Part shown: positions 1 to 7,779 of the stretch, one piece after another
How positions within the stretch are numbered: the first letter of the stretch is position 1
How the letters are laid out: the number at the start of each line of letters is the position of its first letter
Source: Sphingobium xanthum
Lineage (GTDB): Bacteria; Pseudomonadota; Alphaproteobacteria; Sphingomonadales; Sphingomonadaceae
Length of the DNA: 64,000 bases
Assembly (NCBI RefSeq): GCF_019737615.1
Contig: NZ_JAHKKS010000004.1
Span: forward strand, 1 to 64,000
Direction: 5' to 3'
Notes under the pieces: model-generated
What the model saw: only the letters and a program-made list of their open reading frames with translations
What the model was told of the DNA's origin: nothing
Databases searched by the model: none
Program-made: the position numbers and the translations under genes

Positions 1-158
1 ACCAGGTCTACGTCCTGCCCAAGCATCTCGACGAGAAGGTCGCAGCCCTCCACCTCGACAAGCTCGGGGTCAAGCTCTCCACCCTCACCGAAAAGCAGGC
101 CGCTTACATCGGCGTCTCCACAAAGGGGCCGTTCAAGCCCGATCATTACCGGTACTGA
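1..158 (+). CDS. ahcY: S-adenosylhomocysteinase, C-terminal end (5' truncated by window)
   Basis: Only the last 51 or so codons are in the window, read in the frame beginning at base 3 and ending at a TGA at 156-158. The residues include [18 protein letters not shown] and the terminal FKPDHYRY, which is the hallmark C-terminus of adenosylhomocysteinase (the Lys and Tyr of this tail reach into the NAD site of the neighbouring subunit in the family). The enzyme hydrolyses S-adenosylhomocysteine to adenosine and homocysteine in the cytoplasm, keeping the methyl cycle running. A hairpin follows at 166-194 before the next gene. The identification rests on the conserved tail alone but is strong. 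Confidence 0.93.
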   Translation, partial: QVYVLPKHLDEKVAALHLDKLGVKLSTLTEKQAAYIGVSTKGPFKPDHYRY

Positions 159-165
159 TGGCTCG

Positions 166-194
166 ATGCCCCTCCTCGAAAAGGGGAGGGGCAT
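166..194 (+). terminator. hairpin after ahcY, probable terminator
   Basis: A 10-bp perfect stem, ATGCCCCTCC (166-175) against GGAGGGGCAT (185-194), encloses a 9-nt loop. No T-run follows, so intrinsic termination is not certain. The G/C-rich arms resemble the inverted repeats found at 20036 and 34602. Confidence 0.5.
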
Positions 195-260
195 TGATCG
201 CCGCGCCGGCCCGTTTCGCTCGGCATTGCCTCGCGCAGCTTTGCCTCGTAATCCAGCGCA

Positions 261-2612
261 GTGATTTCGCTTCCGCCGCTAGTCCTTGCTGCAATCGGTG
301 CCGTGCTCGCGCTGTGGCTGGCCTTGTCGGCCTGGGCCTTGCTGTCGGGACTCGCGCTGCGCCGCACCTCGCGCCAGGCACGCGGGCAGGCGGATCGCCT
401 TGCCGATCTTCTTCAGTCTGCGCCTGCGATTCCCATGCTCGTGCGGGTCGATGGCCGCATCGAAGCGCCCGATCGCCTCGCCAACTGGCTGGGCCGCACG
501 ACTGTCCCTGCGTTTCTCTCCGAACTCGTTTCTGAGGAAAGCGGCTTTGAGCCGGAGCATGCCCGGGCGCTTGCCGAGGAAGTGAAGGCCGCGCAACGCG
601 GCAGCCGTTCCTTCGTATTGCCCATGCGTGCACAGGGATCGAGCCGGACCTTGCTGGTGCGGGGCGGCCCTGCCGGTCCCGATCTCGCCAGCCCTGGCAC
701 GATCGTGCTCTGGATCTTCGATGCCACCGAGAGCCAGTCGCAGATCGAGGATCTGCGCGGGCAGGTCGGGCGCTATCGCGACGCCTTGGAGGCATTGTCC
801 GGCGTGATCGAGGCGGCACCCATGCCGGTCTGGCACCGTGGCCCGGACCAGCGGCTCAGCCTCGTCAACAGTTCCTATGTTCAGGCTGTCGATGCCCGTT
901 CCGCCGCGCAGGTGATCGAGCAGGGGATCGAACTGATCGAGGCCATCGACGGCCTATCGCCCGGCGCCTCCGCCGCGCTCGCCGCCAATAGCCAGACGTT
1001 GAGCGCGCGCATGCTGCCCGTCACCATCGACGGCGAACGCCGGCTCATGCGCATCGTCGATGTGCCGCTCGGTAAGGTCGGCGTTGCCGGATATGCCATC
1101 GACATGCAGGAGCTGGAGGAAGTGCGCGCGGAACTGCGGCATCTCGTCCAGGCCAATCGCGACATGCTGGACCGGCTGTCTGCCGGTGTGGCGCAGTTCA
1201 ACGCCAATCATCTGCTCGAATTCTGCAATCAGCCGTTCCTCAGCATTTTCGGCCTGACTCCGGACCAGACTGCCGTCGAAACGCATTTCGACCGCGTGCT
1301 GGACGCAATGCGCGATGCGGGACTGGTGCCCGAGACGGCCGACTTCCCGTCATGGCGCGCAGAGCGGCGGCAATGGTTCCAGTCGCCGAACGCGCAGGAG
1401 GAACATTGGCGTTTACGCGACGGCGTCCATCTTAGGGTCTATGCGCAGCCGCTGCCCGATGGCGGTTTGCTGCTGATTTTCGAGGATCGCACCGAGCACG
1501 TCCAACTCTCCAGCGCGCGCGATACGCTGCTTCGCGTGCGCACGGCGACGCTCGACAACCTGTTCGAGGCGATTGCCGTGTTTGCCGCGGACGGCCGCCT
1601 GCACCTGTGGAACAGCCGCTTCCGCCAGATCTGGGCCGTGCAGGAAGCAACGTTGGCGACTCATCCGCGCGTCGATGAGCTGATGGCTGCACTGGCGGAT
1701 CGTCTCGCCCGCCCGCAGCAATCGAGCCTCGTCCACCAGCTCATCCGCGCCGCAACAGTCGAGCGGCGCCAGCGCGGCGGGCGCATCGCCTTTTCGGACG
1801 GCCGCTATTTCGAGTTCGCCGCCATACCGCTGCCGGACGGCAATGCGCTGTTCGTCATGCTCGACATCTCGGACAGCCGCCGCATCGAGCAGGCGCTGCG
1901 CGACCGCAACGAGGCGCTGGAGGATGCCGACCGCGTCAAGACGGCCTTCGTGTCCAATATGAGTTACGAGCTGCGTACGCCGCTGACCTCGATCGTCGGT
2001 TTCGCGGAAATGATGCAGTCCGGTTATGCCGGCGAACTGACGCCGCAGACCCGCGAATATGTCGATGCGATCATCGACAGCACGACGCGCCTCGCGCGCC
2101 TCATCGACAATGTGCTCGACCTGACGCAGGGCGCGGCGGGCGGCTTGCCACTGGAGCGCAAGGATGTCGATGTCGAGGCGCTGTTGAACGAGGTCGCCCG
2201 GCACTATGAGAGCAAGGCGAAGGAGCGGCAAGTCACGCTGGCGCTCTCGCTCCGTCCCGGCATCGGTCATGTCAAGGGCGACCAGCGGCGCATTCGCCAG
2301 GCGGTCGATCATGTCGTGGAGAATGCGGTGCGCTTCGTGGGCAATGGCGGCCGTGCGCTCATCCATTGCGAAGGCAGCGCGAAGGCTGTGCGCATCATCG
2401 TCTCGGATGACGGTCCCGGCATCGACAGCAAGATGCAGGCACGCATCTTCGACAGCTTCGCTCGCTTCGGCCGCAATACTGAAGGTGAGACGTCAGGCCT
2501 CGGCCTGCCTCTGGTGCGGCAGTTCGTCGAGGCGCATGGCGGCACTGTCGGCCTCGTGTCCGAGCCGGGGCAGGGGACGATCGTCACCATCGATCTGCCG
2601 CGCGGCGATTGA
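261..2612 (+). CDS. divL: DivL-type PAS-domain pseudo-histidine kinase (Tyr in H-box)
   Basis: A 783-residue membrane sensor with a GTG start. One N-terminal transmembrane helix (about residues 5-31) is followed by three PAS-like segments (roughly 175-280, 300-420 and 430-540), a dimerisation/H-box region and an ATPase domain with the N-box Asn688, DDGPGID and GLGLPLVRQF motifs. The phosphoacceptor position of the H-box reads NMSYELRTPL, so Tyr569 replaces the usual His. This is the signature of Caulobacter DivL (Tyr550 of 769 residues), which allosterically controls the CckA-CtrA cell-cycle phosphorelay through DivK. Domain order and length match. The gene lies just downstream of ahcY and 5 nt before tsaE. 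That it acts on CckA here is inference from the family. Confidence 0.85.
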   Translation: MISLPPLVLAAIGAVLALWLALSAWALLSGLALRRTSRQARGQADRLADLLQSAPAIPMLVRVDGRIEAPDRLANWLGRTTVPAFLSELVSEESGFEPEHARALAEEVKAAQRGSRSFVLPMRAQGSSRTLLVRGGPAGPDLASPGTIVLWIFDATESQSQIEDLRGQVGRYRDALEALSGVIEAAPMPVWHRGPDQRLSLVNSSYVQAVDARSAAQVIEQGIELIEAIDGLSPGASAALAANSQTLSARMLPVTIDGERRLMRIVDVPLGKVGVAGYAIDMQELEEVRAELRHLVQANRDMLDRLSAGVAQFNANHLLEFCNQPFLSIFGLTPDQTAVETHFDRVLDAMRDAGLVPETADFPSWRAERRQWFQSPNAQEEHWRLRDGVHLRVYAQPLPDGGLLLIFEDRTEHVQLSSARDTLLRVRTATLDNLFEAIAVFAADGRLHLWNSRFRQIWAVQEATLATHPRVDELMAALADRLARPQQSSLVHQLIRAATVERRQRGGRIAFSDGRYFEFAAIPLPDGNALFVMLDISDSRRIEQALRDRNEALEDADRVKTAFVSNMSYELRTPLTSIVGFAEMMQSGYAGELTPQTREYVDAIIDSTTRLARLIDNVLDLTQGAAGGLPLERKDVDVEALLNEVARHYESKAKERQVTLALSLRPGIGHVKGDQRRIRQAVDHVVENAVRFVGNGGRALIHCEGSAKAVRIIVSDDGPGIDSKMQARIFDSFARFGRNTEGETSGLGLPLVRQFVEAHGGTVGLVSEPGQGTIVTIDLPRGD

Positions 2613-2617
2613 CGCGC

Positions 2618-3076
2618 ATGCCTGATACGCAGCTTGCGGCGGCGACGCCCGACGCCATGGAAGCGCTGGGCCGGAGGCTGGGCGCCCGGCTCCAGTCCGG
2701 CGATATCGTGACGCTACAGGGTGGGCTCGGTGCCGGGAAAACGACCTTCGCGCGCGGCGTGCTGCGCGGCCTCGGTTTTGCGGCAGACGTGCCCAGTCCG
2801 ACCTTCGCGATCCTGCAAGGCTATGAGCCGCCCGAGACGCGCCTGTCGCTCGGTCATGTCGATCTTTACCGGATCGAGCAGCCGGACGAACTGGACGAAC
2901 TCGGCCTCGACGACTGGTTGGAGGGCGGCGCACTGGTCATCGAATGGCCAGAACGGCTCGGCACGCTTTATGCCGATCTGGCGCTCGCGATCCATATCGA
3001 CACGGCGGACGATGGCGGCCGTCTCTTGACAGCGCGCGTGCCCAAGTCTTGGGAGGGCCGATGGCCACTCCCATGA
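2618..3076 (+). CDS. tsaE: tRNA t6A37 biosynthesis ATPase TsaE
   Basis: A 152-residue P-loop protein needed with TsaB/TsaC/TsaD to make N6-threonylcarbamoyladenosine at tRNA position 37. The Walker A motif GGLGAGKTTF lies near residue 37, followed by SPTFAILQGYE, HVDLYRI and the acidic, Trp-containing WLEGGALVIEWPERLG typical of TsaE. The ATG at 2618 was chosen because it gives the family length. An upstream TTG at 2609 would overlap the divL stop. The 3' end overlaps the next gene, which suggests translational coupling. Confidence 0.93.
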   Translation: MPDTQLAAATPDAMEALGRRLGARLQSGDIVTLQGGLGAGKTTFARGVLRGLGFAADVPSPTFAILQGYEPPETRLSLGHVDLYRIEQPDELDELGLDDWLEGGALVIEWPERLGTLYADLALAIHIDTADDGGRLLTARVPKSWEGRWPLP

Positions 3077-4062
3077 TCCCGCCCGCCGGCGCCCGCGCCT
3101 TCATCGATGCCGCCGGCTGGCAGGAGGCTGAGATTTTGCCGCTGGCGGGAGACGCCTCGTTTCGCCGCTATTTCCGCGTGGTCGATGGCGCGCGCCGGGC
3201 GATCCTGATGGACGCACCGCCGCCGCATGAGGATCCGCGCCCGTTTCTCTCGGTTGGCCAGTGGCTGTGCGATCACGGATTCGCCGCGCCCGAGATTCTC
3301 GCCAAGGATCTGACGCAGGGCCTCGTGCTGCTGGAGGATTTCGGCGATGCGCGGCTGCGCGAACATGTCGATGAGCGGCCTCGGGACGAGGCACCGCTCT
3401 ATGAGCGCGCGGTCGATCTGCTGGTCGATCTGCACAAGCTGCCCGCCCAGGCGGAACTCGCGCCTTATGACCGCGCCGTCTATCAGCGCGAAACGGCGTT
3501 GTTGACCGAATGGTTCTGTCCGGCTGCCGGCCTCGATGTCGACGCCGATGCATATGTCGCGGCCTGGGAAGCCGTGCTGCCGATCGCCGAGCAAGACGAT
3601 GCGCCGGTCGTGACCGTGCTGCGCGACTATCATGCCGAGAACATCATGCTGCTGCCCGACCTCACCCGGTCGCGCGGTCTTGGCCTTCTCGACTTTCAGG
3701 ACGCGCTCGCCGGGCATCCCGCTTATGATCTCGTCTCCTTCCTTCAGGATGCGCGCCGTGACGTGAGCCCCGCGGTCGAGCAGGCGATGCTGCAGCATTA
3801 TCAGGCCAATGCCCGCTGCTCGGCCGATTTCGAGGCGGCCTATGCGGTGCTCGGCGCCCAGCGCAATGCCAAGATCATCGGCATCTTCACGCGCCTGTGG
3901 AAGCGCGACGGCAAGCCGCGCTATCTCGATTTCCTGCCGCGCATGTGGGGCCTGCTGGAGCGCGATCTCGCCCATCCCGCGCTCGCGCCGGTAACGGCCT
4001 GGTTCGATGCCAATGTGCCGCCCGAGGTGCGTGGCGAACTGCGGATCGACGACGCCGCATGA
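3061..4062 (+). CDS. amgK: N-acetylmuramate/N-acetylglucosamine anomeric kinase AmgK
   Basis: A 333-residue aminoglycoside-phosphotransferase-fold kinase. Motifs are a glycine-rich LAGDASFRRYFRV near the N-terminus, the catalytic loop DYHAENIMLL and the metal-binding LLDFQDALAGHPAYDLV. AmgK phosphorylates the anomeric hydroxyl of MurNAc recovered from peptidoglycan, and the following gene encodes its partner MurU. The ATG at 3061 has GGAGG at 3052-3056. A second in-frame ATG at 3073 forms an ATGA overlap with the tsaE stop, so the true start could be either. Homologues next to tsaE are often annotated only as phosphotransferase; the MurU neighbour makes AmgK the best reading. Confidence 0.85.
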   Translation: MATPMIPPAGARAFIDAAGWQEAEILPLAGDASFRRYFRVVDGARRAILMDAPPPHEDPRPFLSVGQWLCDHGFAAPEILAKDLTQGLVLLEDFGDARLREHVDERPRDEAPLYERAVDLLVDLHKLPAQAELAPYDRAVYQRETALLTEWFCPAAGLDVDADAYVAAWEAVLPIAEQDDAPVVTVLRDYHAENIMLLPDLTRSRGLGLLDFQDALAGHPAYDLVSFLQDARRDVSPAVEQAMLQHYQANARCSADFEAAYAVLGAQRNAKIIGIFTRLWKRDGKPRYLDFLPRMWGLLERDLAHPALAPVTAWFDANVPPEVRGELRIDDAA

Positions 4063-4784
4063 GCATTCAGCTCGACACGGCGATGCTGATGGCGGCCGGC
4101 CTCGGCAAGCGCATGCGACCGCTGACGGCGACGCGCCCCAAGCCGCTCGTGCGCGTGGCGGGACAAGCGCTCATCGATCATGCGCTCGACCGGATCGAGG
4201 ACGCCGGCATTCGCCGCACGGTCGTCAACGTCCATTATCTGGCGGACGCGGTGGAAGCGCATCTTCAGGCCCGCGCCCGACAGACCGGCGCCGACTATCC
4301 GGTCTCCGATGAGCGCGCCAAGCTGCTCGAGACCGGCGGGGGACTCGTCAAAGCGCTGCCGCTCCTGGGCGACGCGCCGTTCCTGTGCGCCAACAGCGAC
4401 AATCTCTGGATCAACGGGCCGGGCGATTCGATCCGGCTGCTCGCCAGCCGCTGGGACGATGCGGAGATGGATGCTCTGCTCCTCGTCATTCCCCATGCCC
4501 GCGCGACCGGGCATCGCGGCCTCGGCGATTTCCATCTCGATCCCCAAGGCCGCCTCAGCCGCCGCAAGTCCGGCCGCGTGGCACCCTTCGTCTATACCGG
4601 TGTGCAGATCATCTCGCCCCGGCTGATCCAGGATCCGCCGAGCGACGTCTTCTCGACCAACATCTTCTGGGATCGCGCCATCGCGCAGGGCCGGGCCTAT
4701 GGCATGACCCATTCGGGCCTCTGGTTCGATGTCGGCACGCCCGAGGCGATTCCGCTCGTCGAGGCCGGGATTGCGGATGGCTGA
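4059..4784 (+). CDS. murU: N-acetylmuramate alpha-1-phosphate uridylyltransferase MurU
   Basis: A 241-residue nucleotidyltransferase beginning in an ATGA overlap with amgK. The N-terminal LMAAGLGKRMRPLT signature and TRPKPLV are the nucleotide-binding motifs of sugar-1-phosphate nucleotidyltransferases. CANSDNLW and FSTNIFWDRAI fit the MurU subgroup. Together with AmgK it converts salvaged MurNAc to UDP-MurNAc, bypassing de novo synthesis and the fosfomycin target MurA. The short length, with no C-terminal beta-helix, separates it from GlmU-type enzymes. Substrate assignment depends on the amgK pairing. Confidence 0.87.
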   Translation: MSIQLDTAMLMAAGLGKRMRPLTATRPKPLVRVAGQALIDHALDRIEDAGIRRTVVNVHYLADAVEAHLQARARQTGADYPVSDERAKLLETGGGLVKALPLLGDAPFLCANSDNLWINGPGDSIRLLASRWDDAEMDALLLVIPHARATGHRGLGDFHLDPQGRLSRRKSGRVAPFVYTGVQIISPRLIQDPPSDVFSTNIFWDRAIAQGRAYGMTHSGLWFDVGTPEAIPLVEAGIADG

Positions 4785-7779
4785 GCGGCGCGCGCCCGCT
4801 CTCCACACCATCCCCGCGCACCGGGCTTTTTCGGACGCGCTCGCCAAGGGGTTGCTGGCGCTCCATGGCGGGACCGACGGCGGCCTGACCCTGGCGCGTG
4901 GGATCGTGCTGCTGCCCAATAATCGCGCGATCCGCGCCGTGCGCGATGCGTTCGTGCGCGCGTCCGGCACCGGACTGCTGCTGCCACGCCTCGTCGCTGT
5001 CGGCGACATCGATCTCGACGAGACTTTGGGCAGCGCGCTCGCGCCGATCGGCGCCGATGCGGCGATTCCGCCCGCCATTGCTCCCGCCGAGCGGCTGATG
5101 ATCCTCGCCCGCCTGATCCGCCAGCGGCGAGAGGCGCAGGGCGAGCGGCTGGAACTGGGCGAGGCCTATCGGCTGGCGACCGCGCTGGCGCAGGCGTTCG
5201 ACCAGCTCACCGTCGAGCGCCGGACACTTGCCGACGTGAAGGCGCTCCAGCCCGACGAGCTGTCCGGCCATTGGCAATCGGCGTTCGGCGAGTTCGAGCT
5301 GCTCATGGATGCGTGGCTGGCGGAGCTGGCGCGGCGCGGCCTCATCGACATGGCAGAGCGGCGCAACCGGCTGCTCGATCATGTCGCTGCCCGCTGGCGC
5401 GAGGCGCCGCCGGATCGCTTCGTCGTGGCGGCCGGTATCGTGACCAATGCGCCGGCTGTGGCGGGACTGCTGAAGACCGTCGCGAACCTGCCGCAGGGCA
5501 TGGTGGTGCTGCCCGATCTCGACCAGAATTTGACGCCGGAGCAATGGAAGGAGATTGGCCCTGTCGCGCCGCCCGAACCGGGGGAAACGCGGCCCCCGGC
5601 GCGGGATTCCCATCCGCAATATGCGCTGAAGCTGCTGCTGCATCGGATGGATGTGCATCGCGACGAGGTCGCGCTCTGGCGCTGGGGCAGCGAGCATGAT
5701 GCCCGCGCCGCGCGGGGCAAGGCGATCAGCAATGCGATGCTGCCTGCCTTGCTCACCGGCGGCTGGCCCGATGTGCCGCCCGCCGAACGCTCGCTGAAGG
5801 ATGTGCATGCGATCGAGGCCGCCAATCCGGCGGAAGAGGCGCAAGCGATCGCCATCGCCTTGCGCGAGGCGGTCGAGACGCCCGGCCGGACGGCCGCGCT
5901 GGTGACGCCCGACCGCGATCTCGCCACGCGTGTCTCGGCGCATTTGCGGCGCTGGGGTATCGATGCGGACGATTCCGCCGGCCGTCCGCTGGCGCAGCTC
6001 CCGCCCGGCACCTTGCTGCTCGCACTGGCGCAGGCGGGGGCGGAGCAGTTCGCGCCGGTCGCCTTGCTCGCCCTGCTCAAGCATCCGCTGGTGAAAGCCG
6101 GGGGGGAGCGGCTTGGCTGGCTGGAGCAGGTCCGCGCGCTCGATCTGGTGCTGCGCGGCCCGCGTCCGCCGGCTGGCCTGTCCGGCATATCGCGGTTGCT
6201 GGCGGAAGAGGGCGGCCGCCATCGCGAGGCGCGCGCGGCGCTGCGCCTCTGGTGGCCGCAAGTCTCCGAATGGCTGGCCCCGCTGGAAGCGGCGTTCGCC
6301 AGCGAACGGCCCTTGCCCGATCTGTTCGCGGCGCTGCGCGAGACCGCGTCCGCGCTTACCGGCGAGCGCGTCTGGGCCGGGCATCAGGGCCATGCCGCCG
6401 CGCGCTGCGTCGCCGATGCGGAAGCCGCCGCCGTTCATGGCCCGCTGACCGCCGACGGCGCGGGCTTCGTCGGCATGCTCGGCCAGATCCTCTCGGCGCA
6501 GGCCGTGCGCCCGCCACAGGGTGGGCATCCGCGGCTGCAAATCCTCGGCCTGCTCGAAGCGCGCCTGCAGCAGGCCGATCTCATGATCCTCGCCGGTCTC
6601 AACGAAGGCGTGTGGCCGGGCCTGCCGTCGCCGGACCCCTGGCTGGCGACGCGCATCCGTCTGTCGCTCGGCCTGCCGGGCCTCGATTATCGCATCGGCC
6701 TCTCGGCGCACGACTTCGCCAATGGCCTCGGCGCGCCGCAGGTCGTCCTGTCGCGCGCCCGCCGCGACCGCTCGGCGCCGACGATCGCCTCGCGCTTCTG
6801 GCTGCGGCTGAAGGCCATGACCGGCGAGCGCTGGGCGGAAGATCGGCGGTTGATTGCACTGGCGCGGGCGATCGATCGCCCAGTCGCGTTCAGCCTCGAC
6901 TATCAGCGGCCGTCACCTTGCCCCCCGGCGGATGCCCGACCCCTGCGGATCGCCGTGACGGATGTCGACCGGCTCAGTGCCGATCCCTACGCCTTCTATG
7001 CGTCCAAGATACTCCGTCTTTCGCGTCTGGAAGCCGTCGATGCCGATCCCGGACCGGCGTGGCGCGGCACGGCGGCGCACGGAATTTTGAAGCGCTGGAT
7101 GGATGAAGGTGAGCATGATCCGGCGCTGCTTGCGACCTTCGCGCGCGAGATGATCGAGGGGGCAAAGGCTCACCCGCTTCTGCGCGCCCTTTGGCAACCG
7201 CGACTGCTGGCGGCGCTTGACTGGGTGGCGGCGGAAGTCGCCGAGCAGCGGGCAGCAGGCCGGGAAATCCTGTTCGGCGAGAAGCGGGGTGAAATCAGGC
7301 TGGCCGGGGTCGAGCTTCACGGCACGCCCGATCGTGTCGATCGCTTGGAGGACGGTTCCGTCGCGATCGTGGATTACAAGAGCGGTGCGACCGCGAGCGT
7401 GAGGCAGGTCGAAGCCGGTTTTTCGTTGCAGTTGGGGCTGCTCGGCCTGATCGCGCGGGAAGGCGGTTTCGCGGATGTCGAGGCCGGCACCGAGGTCAGT
7501 GGTTTCGAATACTGGAAGCTCAGCAAAAGTGCGCGCGGCGCCTTCGGCCACAAGAGGCTGCTGACCGATCCAAAAGGAGCGCATAAGCGCATCGCGACGG
7601 AGCGTTTTCTGCCGCTTGTTGAGCGCGCATTCGAAAAGGCAGCGACCGACTGGCTCACCGGCCGCGAGCCGTTCGCCGCGCGGCCGCATTCCGATGCGCC
7701 GGTCTTCACCGATTATGATCAGCTGATGCGGCTCGACGAATGGTTCGGGCGCGGCCGGGCAGGGGGCTCGCGTGGCTGA
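4777..7779 (+). CDS. addB: double-strand break repair protein AddB (alphaproteobacterial type)
   Basis: A 1000-residue subunit of the AddAB helicase-nuclease that resects DNA ends for RecA loading. The start overlaps the murU stop by 8 nt. The first 700 residues form an inactivated helicase-like region. The C-terminal part has a PD-(D/E)XK nuclease core: AAHGILKRWMDEGEHD, then GTPDRVDRL (Gly849 on) and IVDYKSG (Asp866, Lys868), the expected D...DxK catalytic set. It is followed by addA with an 8-nt overlap, the standard order in this class. Confidence 0.93.
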   Translation: MAERRAPALHTIPAHRAFSDALAKGLLALHGGTDGGLTLARGIVLLPNNRAIRAVRDAFVRASGTGLLLPRLVAVGDIDLDETLGSALAPIGADAAIPPAIAPAERLMILARLIRQRREAQGERLELGEAYRLATALAQAFDQLTVERRTLADVKALQPDELSGHWQSAFGEFELLMDAWLAELARRGLIDMAERRNRLLDHVAARWREAPPDRFVVAAGIVTNAPAVAGLLKTVANLPQGMVVLPDLDQNLTPEQWKEIGPVAPPEPGETRPPARDSHPQYALKLLLHRMDVHRDEVALWRWGSEHDARAARGKAISNAMLPALLTGGWPDVPPAERSLKDVHAIEAANPAEEAQAIAIALREAVETPGRTAALVTPDRDLATRVSAHLRRWGIDADDSAGRPLAQLPPGTLLLALAQAGAEQFAPVALLALLKHPLVKAGGERLGWLEQVRALDLVLRGPRPPAGLSGISRLLAEEGGRHREARAALRLWWPQVSEWLAPLEAAFASERPLPDLFAALRETASALTGERVWAGHQGHAAARCVADAEAAAVHGPLTADGAGFVGMLGQILSAQAVRPPQGGHPRLQILGLLEARLQQADLMILAGLNEGVWPGLPSPDPWLATRIRLSLGLPGLDYRIGLSAHDFANGLGAPQVVLSRARRDRSAPTIASRFWLRLKAMTGERWAEDRRLIALARAIDRPVAFSLDYQRPSPCPPADARPLRIAVTDVDRLSADPYAFYASKILRLSRLEAVDADPGPAWRGTAAHGILKRWMDEGEHDPALLATFAREMIEGAKAHPLLRALWQPRLLAALDWVAAEVAEQRAAGREILFGEKRGEIRLAGVELHGTPDRVDRLEDGSVAIVDYKSGATASVRQVEAGFSLQLGLLGLIAREGGFADVEAGTEVSGFEYWKLSKSARGAFGHKRLLTDPKGAHKRIATERFLPLVERAFEKAATDWLTGREPFAARPHSDAPVFTDYDQLMRLDEWFGRGRAGGSRG

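Noticed and set aside
4609-6711. Long minus-strand open frame opposite murU/addB (700 codons)
   Set aside because: Its translation is low-complexity and Arg/Gln-rich, and it lies antisense to addB with clear family motifs. Long antisense frames are expected at this GC content.
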